The translations under genes were made by a program, and so were the position numbers. This document shows, piece after piece, positions 11,173 through 19,960 of a stretch of DNA of 64,000 nucleotides. The notes beneath the pieces were generated by a model that worked only from the letters and a program-made list of their open reading frames with translations, ran no database searches and was not told the DNA's origin. The DNA lies in assembly GCA_902595795.1 (NCBI GenBank), contig CACJRK010000004.1:1-64000 (forward strand), read 5' to 3'. Positions within the stretch are counted from its first letter, which is position 1, and each line of letters begins with the position of its first letter. This DNA is from an uncultured Pelagibacteraceae bacterium. Its GTDB lineage: Bacteria; Pseudomonadota; Alphaproteobacteria; Pelagibacterales; Pelagibacteraceae.

Positions 11173-11835
11173 ATGAAAAATATTAAAGCAATAATTTTTG
11201 ATGCTTATGGCACTTTATTTGATGTAAATTCAGCTGCTGAAAAATGTAAAGATAAAATAGGTGATAAGTGGGAAGGTTTTGCCGATTATTGGAGAACCAC
11301 ACAATTAGAATATACTTGGCTAAGAAGTTTAATGAAACGTCATAAGGATTTTTGGCAAGTGACAGAGGACAGTTTAGATAAATCAATGAAGACTTATGAA
11401 ATAGATTCTTCTATGAGAAATGAATTATTGGATCTTTATAAAATTCTTTCACCATTTAAAGAAGTTCCTGAAGTTTTAAAATTACTTAAAGAAAAAAATT
11501 TTAAAGTTGCAATTCTTTCTAATGGTGCTCCTTCCCTTCTTAATGAACTGGTTAAGAGCAATAATTTAGAAAATATATTTGATGATATTTTTTCAATTGA
11601 GGAAGTTGGAGTTTATAAACCAGACTCTAAAGTTTACGACATTCCAATAAAAAAATATCAAATTCAAAAAAATGAAGTTGCTTTTTTAAGTGCAAATACT
11701 TGGGATGTTTCTGGCGCTGGAAATTATGGTTACAATTCTATTTGGGTGAAAAGAAATAATAATATTTTTGATAATTTAGACTTTGTGCCAAAACATGAAA
11801 TTCAAAATCTTAGTAAGTTACTTGATATAATATAA
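11173..11835 (+). CDS. haloacid dehalogenase type II-like hydrolase
   Basis: The protein matches the L-2-haloacid dehalogenase branch of the HAD superfamily. Motif I is FDAYGTLFDV with the nucleophile Asp near residue 10, motif II is ILSNGAP, the lysine is in VYKPDSKVY, and motif IV is LSANTWDVSGAGNYGYNSIWVKR, close to the dehalogenase form rather than that of phosphatases. Such enzymes release halide from 2-halo acids such as chloroacetate, which occur in seawater. Some relatives act on phosphate esters, so substrate is not settled. Length (220 residues) is normal. The next gene, a pirin, begins 21 bases downstream. Confidence 0.88.
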   Translation: MKNIKAIIFDAYGTLFDVNSAAEKCKDKIGDKWEGFADYWRTTQLEYTWLRSLMKRHKDFWQVTEDSLDKSMKTYEIDSSMRNELLDLYKILSPFKEVPEVLKLLKEKNFKVAILSNGAPSLLNELVKSNNLENIFDDIFSIEEVGVYKPDSKVYDIPIKKYQIQKNEVAFLSANTWDVSGAGNYGYNSIWVKRNNNIFDNLDFVPKHEIQNLSKLLDII

Positions 11836-11856
11836 ATACTTCTTATATCGTTTAAT

Positions 11857-12693
11857 ATGAAAAATATTGAAGTTGACAAAATTATTGACCCTATCCAAGC
11901 ATCTGATGGAGCTGGAGTTAAATTAAAAAGAAGTATTGGTGTTGAGCCAAATTACTTTGATCCTTTCTTAATGCTTGATGAATTTGGATCAGAAAATAGC
12001 GAAGATTATGTTGCGGGCTTTCCACCACACCCTCATAGAGGAATAGAAACAGTGACTTATATGTTGGCTGGAGAATTTGAACATAAAGATAGTACAGGCG
12101 GTGAAGGTAGAATGACTGCAGGTGATGTACAGTGGATGAAAACAGGAAGTGGAATTATTCATTCTGAAATGCCTGCAATGAAAGAAGGGAAGCTTCATGG
12201 TTTTCAATTATGGATCAATATGCCTGCTAAATTAAAGATGAGTAAGCCTGAATATATTTATATTGATGCAGATAAAATGAGTGTTCATAAAGATGATGAT
12301 AAACAAGTTAAAGTAATTGCTGGAAAATTTGAAAAAGCTGAAGGACCAGTAAAAGGTCATAACGTTGATCCGGTTTATTTTGACGTTGAACTTAACAAGG
12401 ATAAAGAATTTAATTTTAAATTATCATCTACCCACAATACTTTTATTTATTTAATTAATGGAGAAATTGAAATTGGTAAAAATAAACATGAAAATGTTAA
12501 AGACAGTACTTTAATACTTTTAAAAAAGGGTGAGGACTTAGCCGTTAAGGCTAAATCAAATTCTAAGTTTTTAGTGATTTCAGGTAAACCAATTAATGAG
12601 GAAATAGCTAGAGGTGGACCATTTGTGATGAATACTAAAGCAGAAATCTTGCAAGCAGTTCAAGATTATCATAATGGTACATTTGTAAAATAA
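11857..12693 (+). CDS. pirin family protein
   Basis: Pirins are iron-binding bicupin proteins. Bacterial members may act as quercetinases or as modulators of metabolic enzymes, but many have no known role. The metal site is visible in the N-terminal cupin: FPPHPHRGIETVTYMLAGEFEHKDSTGG provides the first two histidines, and GSGIIHSEMP provides the third His and the Glu. The C-terminal domain (PINEEIARGGPFVMNTKAEILQAVQDY) is standard. Length is 278 residues. It is closely spaced with the dehalogenase-like gene upstream and the quinone oxidoreductase gene three bases downstream, suggesting cotranscription. Confidence 0.95.
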   Translation: MKNIEVDKIIDPIQASDGAGVKLKRSIGVEPNYFDPFLMLDEFGSENSEDYVAGFPPHPHRGIETVTYMLAGEFEHKDSTGGEGRMTAGDVQWMKTGSGIIHSEMPAMKEGKLHGFQLWINMPAKLKMSKPEYIYIDADKMSVHKDDDKQVKVIAGKFEKAEGPVKGHNVDPVYFDVELNKDKEFNFKLSSTHNTFIYLINGEIEIGKNKHENVKDSTLILLKKGEDLAVKAKSNSKFLVISGKPINEEIARGGPFVMNTKAEILQAVQDYHNGTFVK

Positions 12694-12696
12694 ATT

Positions 12697-13671
12697 ATGA
12701 AAGCTGTAGAAATTAATAAAACTGGTGGACCTGAAGTTTTAGAAGTTAAAGATATTTCTTTAGATAAGCCAGGTCCTGATCAAGTAACAATTGAACAAAA
12801 AGCAATTGGACTCAACTACATTGATACATACCATAGATCAGGTTTGTATCCATTAAAACTACCGATAGGTTTGGGATTAGAAGGCGCTGGTATCATTACT
12901 GATGCTGGAGAAAACGTAAAAAATTTTAAAGTTGGAGATAAAATTTCTTACGCTGGTATTCCTTTGGGTTCTTATTCCTCACATAGAAACTATACTACTA
13001 AAAATTTAGTAAAAGTACCTGACGGTATAGATCTTGAAATAGCAGCAACTTTAATGACAAAAGGATTAACAACTTTTTACCTTTTGCACAAAACTTATCC
13101 GGTTAAAACAGGAGAAACCATTTTATTTCATGCAGCAGCTGGCGGTGTTGGTCAAATTTTTGGACAATGGGCAAAAAGTTTAGGCTGTACTGTTATAGGT
13201 ACGGTTGGATCTGACAAAAAAGTAAGTATAGCAAAAGAAAATGGTTATGATCATGTCATTAATTATAACAAAGAAGATTTTGCAAAACAAGTTTTGGAAA
13301 TTACTAATGGCAAAGGTGTCCCTGTTGTCTACGATGGTGTTGGTAAAGATACATTAGATGGGTCAATTGAGTGTTTGGCAGTTAGAGGAATGATGGTTTC
13401 ATTTGGTAATGCATCTGGACCGTTATCTGATATAAATGTACCTAAGGTAATTCAGCCAAAAGGGCTTTATCTTGTAAGACCTTCTATGCAACAATACTTA
13501 TCAACGAGAATGGAGCTAGATGAAGCATCAAAAATAATGTTTGAAAAAATTAGCTCTGGTAAAATAAAAATTAAAATTTTTAAAAGGTATAAGTTAGAAG
13601 AAGTTATTCAAGCACATCAAGATCTTGAAGGAAGAAAAATTTTAGGACCAGCTGTTTTAATTCCTAATTAA
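12697..13671 (+). CDS. NADPH:quinone oxidoreductase, zeta-crystallin type
   Basis: This is a zinc-free medium-chain dehydrogenase/reductase of the quinone oxidoreductase (Qor) branch, which reduces quinones or enals with NADPH. The GroES-like N-terminal domain contains NYIDTYHRSGLYPLKLPIGLGLEGAG. The Rossmann domain begins with LFHAAAGGVGQIFGQWAKSLG, the Qor-type nucleotide loop. The zinc-ligand cysteines of alcohol dehydrogenases are absent. At 324 residues it is of normal length. It follows the pirin gene by three bases, and its 3' end overlaps the convergent DUF2721 gene by eight bases. Confidence 0.92.
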   Translation: MKAVEINKTGGPEVLEVKDISLDKPGPDQVTIEQKAIGLNYIDTYHRSGLYPLKLPIGLGLEGAGIITDAGENVKNFKVGDKISYAGIPLGSYSSHRNYTTKNLVKVPDGIDLEIAATLMTKGLTTFYLLHKTYPVKTGETILFHAAAGGVGQIFGQWAKSLGCTVIGTVGSDKKVSIAKENGYDHVINYNKEDFAKQVLEITNGKGVPVVYDGVGKDTLDGSIECLAVRGMMVSFGNASGPLSDINVPKVIQPKGLYLVRPSMQQYLSTRMELDEASKIMFEKISSGKIKIKIFKRYKLEEVIQAHQDLEGRKILGPAVLIPN

Positions 13672-14068
13672 CATCGACATCCATATCAGACATATGAAGT
13701 TTCAATGCATTTGTTGAAATTTGAATTTCTCTAATAAAGAATATTATTGAGATGATCATAGATAAACAACAAGATCCAAAAATTACTCTTGCTAATAAAA
13801 CTTCATCCAAATAAAGAGCGAATACAGTCAACATATTAAATAAAAATCCAAAAGCAGCAAATAGTATTGTCCATCTTAAAAGAGTTATTCTTCCACTTAA
13901 ATTAATAAACTGCTTTTTCCACTCAGGTGGAATATGCTTTTCATAAACATGTTCATCATGTAATTGTCTAATTAAAATACTTAGAGAATGAAACCTATTA
14001 CTATATACTCCCATTAATAACGGAATAGCAGGAAACATTAATGCTGTGACTGTATAATCTATATTCAT
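13664..14068 (-). CDS. DUF2721 membrane protein
   Basis: This is a small inner-membrane protein of unknown function. I place the start at the ATG at 14068 (MNIDYTVTALMFPAIP), because the track start three codons upstream is a TTG. The 134-residue product has an N-terminal hydrophobic segment, a central charged region with FHSLSILIRQLHDEH, and two membrane segments in the C-terminal half (WTILFAAFGFLFNMLTVFALYL and VIFGSCCLSMIISIIFF). This pattern matches DUF2721. It stands alone, converging on the quinone oxidoreductase gene and divergent from ubiA. Confidence 0.78.
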   Translation of the reverse strand: MNIDYTVTALMFPAIPLLMGVYSNRFHSLSILIRQLHDEHVYEKHIPPEWKKQFINLSGRITLLRWTILFAAFGFLFNMLTVFALYLDEVLLARVIFGSCCLSMIISIIFFIREIQISTNALKLHMSDMDVDVN

Positions 14069-14117
14069 ACGAATCAAATTGATTATGAATCTAGCCTTCG
14101 TTATTTACAAGTAAATT

Positions 14118-14984
14118 ATGAGCCAGATAAAGTTATTTATTGAACTTACAAGATTGAAAAGGCCAATTGGCTTTATGCTGTTGTTTTGGCCATGCCTATG
14201 GGGACTTACAATAGCTTATGATTTTAATTCAAATTTATTAATTTATTTTTTTTATTCTGCACTTTTTCTTTGTGGATCAATACTAATGAGATCAGCTGGA
14301 TGTATAGTGAACGACATAGCAGATAAAAATTTTGATAAAAAAGTTGAAAGAACTAAAAATAGACCCATCGCTTCAAACAAAGTATCTATAAAACGCGCAT
14401 CAGTTTATGCATTATTTTTATGTGCATTTGCTTTTTTGATATTAATTAATTTTAACAATTTTACGATTTTAATGGCTCTAATCTCAATGCCTTTAGCTTT
14501 TACTTATCCATTGATGAAAAGATTTACTTATTGGCCTCAATTATTTCTGGGAATTACATTTAATTATGGGTTATTTTTAGCTTGGATTTCAATTACAAAT
14601 GAAGTCTCAATAGTTCCAATTATATTTTATCTAGGAGCCATATTTTGGACACTAGGCTACGACACAATTTATGGATTTCAAGATATTAAAGATGATGAAA
14701 TAATAGGAGTAAAATCAACTTCAATAAAGTTTAAAGATGATCCAAAAAAATTTTTGTTTATTTCATACTCTATTTTCATCATATCTTTATTTTTAGTAGG
14801 AATATTAATGACATTTAAAATTTATTATTTTTTATTTATGATTATCCCTATTTTGCAGCTACTTGTATTTCAGGTTAAAAAATTAAATACCAATCAATCA
14901 ATTGATTGTTTATCAAAATTTAAAAGTAACAATTTTTTAGGATTAATTATTTTCATTAATATTCTTATTGGAAAATTAATATAA
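14118..14984 (+). CDS. ubiA: 4-hydroxybenzoate polyprenyltransferase
   Basis: UbiA attaches the polyprenyl tail to 4-hydroxybenzoate in ubiquinone synthesis. The protein has about eight membrane helices. The first Asp-rich motif is RSAGCIVNDIADKNFDKKVERTKNRPIAS, and the second is GYDTIYGFQDIKDDEIIGVKSTSIKF, both the versions typical of UbiA rather than heme O or chlorophyll synthases. Length (288 residues) is normal. It precedes the MsbA-like gene by seven bases and so heads a five-gene envelope run. The ATG follows a short AT-rich gap after the divergent DUF2721 gene. Confidence 0.95.
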   Translation: MSQIKLFIELTRLKRPIGFMLLFWPCLWGLTIAYDFNSNLLIYFFYSALFLCGSILMRSAGCIVNDIADKNFDKKVERTKNRPIASNKVSIKRASVYALFLCAFAFLILINFNNFTILMALISMPLAFTYPLMKRFTYWPQLFLGITFNYGLFLAWISITNEVSIVPIIFYLGAIFWTLGYDTIYGFQDIKDDEIIGVKSTSIKFKDDPKKFLFISYSIFIISLFLVGILMTFKIYYFLFMIIPILQLLVFQVKKLNTNQSIDCLSKFKSNNFLGLIIFINILIGKLI

Positions 14985-14991
14985 AAAAATT

Positions 14992-16731
14992 ATGAAAGTA
15001 AAAATATTTAAAAGACTTTATCAAGAATATACGAAAAAATTTATTAGCAAAATATTGTTAGCTGCTCTATTTTCAATAATAGTAGCTCTAAGTACTTCTG
15101 CAACAGCTTGGCTCTTAGATCCAGCAATTGAAAAAATATTTATTAACAAAGATCAAACTTTAATTATTCTTATTCCGATAGCAATTATAATAGCTTTTAG
15201 TGCTAAAGGTATATCTCTTTATTATGCAAAACTACTGATGATTAATGTATCAGAGGAAGTTAAAAAAATTTTACAGACAGATATGCTTAAGTCTTTTATT
15301 ATGGCTGATACTGAGATCATCGAAAGTAAACATTCTGGTAAATATATTTCAAATTTAAATTTTGATGTAAATCAAATTACAAAAATGTTAGCTGACGCAT
15401 TTCTAAGTATTTTTAAAGATGGTCTTACATTATTAGGATTGCTTTGTGTAATGTTTTTTCAAAACTGGAAGCTTTCATTAATTGCAATTATTATGATTCC
15501 TCTTGCATCAGTAACTGCAAAAGTTTTAGGGAAAAGAATGAGTAAAATATCAACACAAGCTCAAGAAAAATCTGGAGATTTAAATAGATATCTAATTGAC
15601 CTTTTTAAAAATCATAAAATAATAAAAATTTTTCAAAGAGAAAACTTTGAAAATATGAGATCTGAAAAATTTGTTAATGATTTAAAAGAAAAATCTGCAA
15701 AAATTTCAGCAGTTTATATTAGATCTGCACCTATAATGGAAATATTAACAGGAATAATGATTGCCATATTAATATTTTATTCTGGAAAATTAATAATTAG
15801 TGGTGAGTTAGCAATTAATAACTTTTTCTCATTTCTTGCTGCGATGATGTTAGCATATCAGCCTGTAAAAACACTTACCAAAGTCAATGTCGCAATTGAA
15901 CAAGGTCTTGCGGCCGCAAATAGAATTCTTCCAATTATAGACATAAACAATGAAATTAATTTAAACGAGGATAAAGATGAATTTAATATTTCAGAGGGAA
16001 ATATTATTTTTGAAAATGTTAACTTTAGCTACAAATCTAATCCAGAGAATAAAGTCCTTCAAAATGTTAATGTAAATTTTACCGGTGGTAAAATGACAGC
16101 ATTGGTTGGTCATAGTGGATCGGGTAAATCAACATTATTAAATATGATTCCAAGAATTTATGCTCCAAATGATGGTAATATTCATTTGGATGACCAAGAT
16201 ATATCAAAATTTAATTTAGCATCTTTAAGAGGCCAAATATCAATAGTTGATCAAAACACAACATTATTTGACGATACAGTTATAAATAATATTAAATATG
16301 CTAGACCACAGGCTAGTAATGAAGATGTATATGAAGCAGCAGAAAAATCAATGTGCAGTGAATTCATTAACAATTTAGAGAATGGATATGAAACCATGAT
16401 TGGAGAAAATGGAGTAAAATTGTCTGGTGGAGAAAAGCAAAGACTTTCAATAGCAAGAGCTTTTCTAAAAAAAAGTAAAATAATATTACTAGATGAAGCA
16501 ACTTCGTCATTAGATTCAAAAACTGAAGAAAAGATTCAAAAAGCACTAAGTCAATTAACTTTAAACAAAACAACAATTGTAATTGCTCACAGATTATCAA
16601 CAATTCTTAACTCGGATAAAATATATGTTGTAGATAATGGTAAAATCATTGACTCAGGAGATCATGAAGAGCTTTTAATGAAATCAAAAGTTTACAAAAA
16701 ATTTTATGAGCGACAAGTTAAAGAGCACTGA
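14992..16731 (+). CDS. MsbA-like lipid A export ABC transporter (fused permease-ATPase)
   Basis: This is an ABC half-transporter with six N-terminal membrane helices (about residues 1-300) and a C-terminal ATPase. The Walker A motif is GHSGSGKST, the signature is KLSGGEKQRLSIARA, and Walker B is KIILLDEATSSLD. The protein is 579 residues, the usual MsbA size. Location upstream of waaA, lpxK and an lpxL-like gene argues that it flips lipid A-core across the inner membrane. The fold alone could also fit other lipid or peptide exporters, so the symbol is left blank. Its TGA overlaps the waaA ATG by one base. Confidence 0.88.
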   Translation: MKVKIFKRLYQEYTKKFISKILLAALFSIIVALSTSATAWLLDPAIEKIFINKDQTLIILIPIAIIIAFSAKGISLYYAKLLMINVSEEVKKILQTDMLKSFIMADTEIIESKHSGKYISNLNFDVNQITKMLADAFLSIFKDGLTLLGLLCVMFFQNWKLSLIAIIMIPLASVTAKVLGKRMSKISTQAQEKSGDLNRYLIDLFKNHKIIKIFQRENFENMRSEKFVNDLKEKSAKISAVYIRSAPIMEILTGIMIAILIFYSGKLIISGELAINNFFSFLAAMMLAYQPVKTLTKVNVAIEQGLAAANRILPIIDINNEINLNEDKDEFNISEGNIIFENVNFSYKSNPENKVLQNVNVNFTGGKMTALVGHSGSGKSTLLNMIPRIYAPNDGNIHLDDQDISKFNLASLRGQISIVDQNTTLFDDTVINNIKYARPQASNEDVYEAAEKSMCSEFINNLENGYETMIGENGVKLSGGEKQRLSIARAFLKKSKIILLDEATSSLDSKTEEKIQKALSQLTLNKTTIVIAHRLSTILNSDKIYVVDNGKIIDSGDHEELLMKSKVYKKFYERQVKEH

Positions 16732-17969
16732 TGTATTTTTTTTACAATATACTTACAAACTTAACTATTATCATATCACCTATAATAATTATTTATCGAA
16801 TATTTAAGGGTAAAGAAGATATTAAAAGAGTTGGAGAAAAATTTTGTATTTATTCTCAAAAAAAAATAAAAAAAAAAATTTGGGTACATGCGACGAGTGT
16901 TGGAGAGCTAATGAGTATAGTTCCAATTATTAAAAAATTAGAGGAAAATAAAAAAATAAAAGGTATTTTACTTTCAACGTCAACTACAAGTTCAGCAAAG
17001 ATTTTTAAAAAACTTAGATTAAAAAAAACATCGCACGTATATTTTCCATTAGACAATAACTATATAATAAAGAGATTTATTAGATTTTGGCAGCCAGAAA
17101 TTGCAATTTTTATTGATTCAGAAATATGGCCTAATATGTTCAAAAATTTACATTTAAACAATATTCCAATCATAATTATGAATGCAAGAATTACAAAACG
17201 TAGTTTTAATAAATGGCAAATTTTTCCAAACTTTGCCAACCAGGTATTCGGAAAAATATCACTAGCATTACCTCAAAACCTAGAAACTTTAAAATATCTT
17301 AAATTATTAAAAGTTAAAAATATAAAGTCAGCAGGTAATTTGAAATATTATGGTCAAAAAAATAATCAGAGCCATCTAGTAAAATCATTAAAAAATAAAT
17401 TCAGAAATTTTAAAGTATGGTGTGCAGCTAGTACTCATAAAGACGAAGAAATATTAATTGGAAAATTACATAGGAAATTAAAAAAGATAGAAAAAAAATT
17501 AATTACAATAATTATTCCAAGACACATTAATAGAACTAATGAAATTATAGATGATTTGAATAATCTTGATCTTAATTGCATTACACATTCTTCAAATCAA
17601 AAACTTCGAAAAGATACTGACATATATTTAGTTGATAGCTATGGTGAGACTTCTAGTTTTTACAGTTTAACAAATGTATCTTTTGTAGGTGGATCAATAA
17701 TAAAACATGGTGGTCAAAATCCACTTGAACCCGCAAGATTAGGAAATTATATAATTAATGGACCTAATGTAAAAAACTTCAAAGAAATATATGCTTTTTT
17801 AAATAAACTTAAAATGTCATCATCTACATCTAATATTTTAAAAATGGAAAATTTAATATTAAAAAAATTAAAAAATAAGACCACAAATAAAAATATAAAA
17901 AAAATTATTAAGATAGGAAATGATGTTCTTGAAAAAAATTTATTTTATATAAATAAATATTTAGTATGA
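16731..17969 (+). CDS. waaA: 3-deoxy-D-manno-octulosonic acid (Kdo) transferase
   Basis: WaaA/KdtA transfers Kdo from CMP-Kdo to lipid IVA at the inner membrane. The N-terminal membrane anchor is followed by IWVHATSVGELMSIVPII, which holds the catalytic glutamate. IDSEIWPNMFKNL, NARITKRSF and, near the C-terminus, GGSIIKHGGQNPLEPARLG are diagnostic of the family. The protein is 412 residues and unusually rich in lysine and asparagine, as are its neighbours. The ATG overlaps the MsbA-like stop and its own stop overlaps lpxK by four bases. Its presence suggests that this organism makes Kdo-containing lipopolysaccharide. Confidence 0.95.
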   Translation: MYFFYNILTNLTIIISPIIIIYRIFKGKEDIKRVGEKFCIYSQKKIKKKIWVHATSVGELMSIVPIIKKLEENKKIKGILLSTSTTSSAKIFKKLRLKKTSHVYFPLDNNYIIKRFIRFWQPEIAIFIDSEIWPNMFKNLHLNNIPIIIMNARITKRSFNKWQIFPNFANQVFGKISLALPQNLETLKYLKLLKVKNIKSAGNLKYYGQKNNQSHLVKSLKNKFRNFKVWCAASTHKDEEILIGKLHRKLKKIEKKLITIIIPRHINRTNEIIDDLNNLDLNCITHSSNQKLRKDTDIYLVDSYGETSSFYSLTNVSFVGGSIIKHGGQNPLEPARLGNYIINGPNVKNFKEIYAFLNKLKMSSSTSNILKMENLILKKLKNKTTNKNIKKIIKIGNDVLEKNLFYINKYLV

Positions 17970-18889
17970 AATTAATCAAGCCTAAATTTTGGGAAACAAA
18001 AAATTTTATTTCGTTTATACTATATCCTTTATCAGCAATTACATATTTAATTAATCTCATAAAAAAATTTTCTACTAAGAAAAACTTTGAAATTAAGACT
18101 ATTTGTATTGGCAATATATTTATTGGAGGAACAGGCAAAACATCTTTAGCAATAGAAATCAATGAATTGCTTAGAAAAAAATTTAAGACAGTATTTATAA
18201 AAAAAAATTATGAAAATCAGCTAGATGAAATTAATTTATTATATAATAAGGGTAAGATTATATCGTCAAATAATAGAGAGGATGCACTTTTAGCCGCTTC
18301 AAAGAAAAAATATCAAGTAGCAATTTTAGATGATGGCTTACAACAAAAAAATATAAATTATGATTTAAAAATCGTATGTTTTAATTCTGAATATGCGCTT
18401 GGTAATGAGTATATACTTCCAGCAGGACCTTTAAGAGAAAAACTTGATACAGTAAAAAATTATGATTTAATTTTCTTAAATGGAGAGAAAAAAAATAACA
18501 AACTTTTATCTAAATTAAAATCAATAAATAAAAATTTTAAAATATTTGAAGGAAAGTATAGGCCTTTAAATTTAAAAAAATTTAATTTAAAAAAAAAATA
18601 TTTAATGTTTTGTGGAATTGGAAATCCACATGAGTTTGAAAAAACATTAATTAAATATAAATTTAATATTGTTAAAAAAATAATTTTTCCTGATCACCAC
18701 AAACTTACAAAAATTGATCTAAATAAATTAAAAAATAAAGCCAAAAAATATAATTTAACGTTAGTAACAACCGAAAAAGATTTTTTTAGGTTAAATAAAA
18801 TTCAAAGAAAAAATATTAAATTTTTAAAAATTAAGCTAGAAATCAAAAATAAAAAAAACTTAAATAAAATTCTAATATCAAAATTATGA
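17966..18889 (+). CDS. lpxK: tetraacyldisaccharide 4'-kinase
   Basis: LpxK phosphorylates the 4' position of the lipid A disaccharide precursor. After an N-terminal membrane-associated helix, the P-loop appears as ICIGNIFIGGTGKTSLAIEI. The catalytic region VAILDDGLQQKNINYDLKIVCF matches the DDGxQ motif, and VTTEKDFFRL near the C-terminus is also conserved. At 307 residues it is slightly short but complete. It is coupled by four-base overlaps to waaA upstream and the lpxL-like gene downstream. Confidence 0.95.
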   Translation: MKLIKPKFWETKNFISFILYPLSAITYLINLIKKFSTKKNFEIKTICIGNIFIGGTGKTSLAIEINELLRKKFKTVFIKKNYENQLDEINLLYNKGKIISSNNREDALLAASKKKYQVAILDDGLQQKNINYDLKIVCFNSEYALGNEYILPAGPLREKLDTVKNYDLIFLNGEKKNNKLLSKLKSINKNFKIFEGKYRPLNLKKFNLKKKYLMFCGIGNPHEFEKTLIKYKFNIVKKIIFPDHHKLTKIDLNKLKNKAKKYNLTLVTTEKDFFRLNKIQRKNIKFLKIKLEIKNKKNLNKILISKL

Positions 18890-19746
18890 AAAAAATAGCT
18901 TACTTTTTAGAATTCATTTTAATTAAAATTTTATTTATTTTATTTCAACTATTGGGATACCGACTTTCATCTAATTTAGGTTTTTTTATCGGGAAGACAA
19001 TAGGGCCAGTATTTAGATCAAAAAAAATAATTATTCAAAATTTAAAAAAAGCAAATATTAAACAACCTAGCAATCCATCAAAAATAGCTTCGAATGTACT
19101 TGGCAATTATGGAAGAATTTTTGCTGAATATGTATATTTAAAAAAATTTAGAAATAATGAGCTGAAAAAATATCTATCGATAGATGGTTTAGAGCATTTG
19201 GAAAATCTAAAAAAACATAATAAAAAGGCGGTATTTATTTCAGGTCATTTTAATAATTTTGAACTTATGGCAATGGAAATAGAAAAGGCCGGAATAGATC
19301 TTGCAGCTATATATAGGCCTTTAAATAATATTTATTTAAATAAAACGATGGAGAAAATTAGAAGAGAACACATTTGTAAAAATCAGATTAAAAAAGGTAG
19401 AGCTGGTAGTCGTGAAATAATAAAAAATTTGATTGAAGGTAAATCTATAGCCCTGATGATAGATCAGCGAGTTAGAGAAGGTGAAAAAGTAAAATTTTTT
19501 AACAATTTAGCAACAACAACAACTATACCTGCTCAACTAGTAAAGAAATATAATTGTGAGTTAGTACCTATTTATATTGAGAGAAAAAAATCAAATTATT
19601 TTAAAATTTATATCTCAAAACCAATCAAAGTAAGCAAAACAAAGTCGATTTCGGAAATTACTGAGTTTCTCAATAATGTTCTTGAAAAGATGATTTTAAA
19701 AAATGTTGACCAGTGGATTTGGACACATGATCGATGGAAAAGTTAA
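18886..19746 (+). CDS. lipid A late acyltransferase, LpxL/HtrB family
   Basis: The protein belongs to the LPLAT-type lipid A acyltransferases, which add secondary acyl chains to Kdo2-lipid IVA. It has an N-terminal membrane segment, then ISGHFNNFELMAMEI with the catalytic HX4E motif, AIYRPLNN, and ALMIDQRVREGEKVKFFN, followed by the late WIWTHDRWK. Length is 286 residues. It ends the envelope gene run and its stop overlaps, in a TTAA palindrome, the stop of the convergent DUF2093 gene. Whether it acts as LpxL or LpxM cannot be told from sequence alone. Confidence 0.92.
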   Translation: MKKIAYFLEFILIKILFILFQLLGYRLSSNLGFFIGKTIGPVFRSKKIIIQNLKKANIKQPSNPSKIASNVLGNYGRIFAEYVYLKKFRNNELKKYLSIDGLEHLENLKKHNKKAVFISGHFNNFELMAMEIEKAGIDLAAIYRPLNNIYLNKTMEKIRREHICKNQIKKGRAGSREIIKNLIEGKSIALMIDQRVREGEKVKFFNNLATTTTIPAQLVKKYNCELVPIYIERKKSNYFKIYISKPIKVSKTKSISEITEFLNNVLEKMILKNVDQWIWTHDRWKS

Positions 19747-19937
19747 CTATCTTCTTTTTCTCTTTTAACTGAAGACTCAATATATGAAAAATAAGCCTCT
19801 TGTTTTTCAACATTCCAATAATTTAAATTTTCTAAAGGTATTTTTTTTTTTGAAATAGCACAAATTACATGGTCACCCTCTTCAATAATTTTAAAATTAT
19901 TGGGAATATATTTTAATTTAGCTAATTTATTTTTCAT
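19743..19937 (-). CDS. DUF2093 small protein
   Basis: This 64-residue protein matches the short alphaproteobacterial family DUF2093 as I remember it. The conserved core is visible in KYIPNNFKIIEEGDHVICAISKKKIPLENLNYWNVEKQEAY. It has no membrane segment or signal peptide, and its function is unknown. It is divergent from purD (gap of 23 bases) and convergent with the lpxL-like gene through a four-base overlap of stop codons. Family conservation, rather than ORF length, is the reason for calling it real. Confidence 0.82.
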   Translation of the reverse strand: MKNKLAKLKYIPNNFKIIEEGDHVICAISKKKIPLENLNYWNVEKQEAYFSYIESSVKREKEDS

Positions 19938-19960
19938 TTATAAGATATATAAATGTTAAT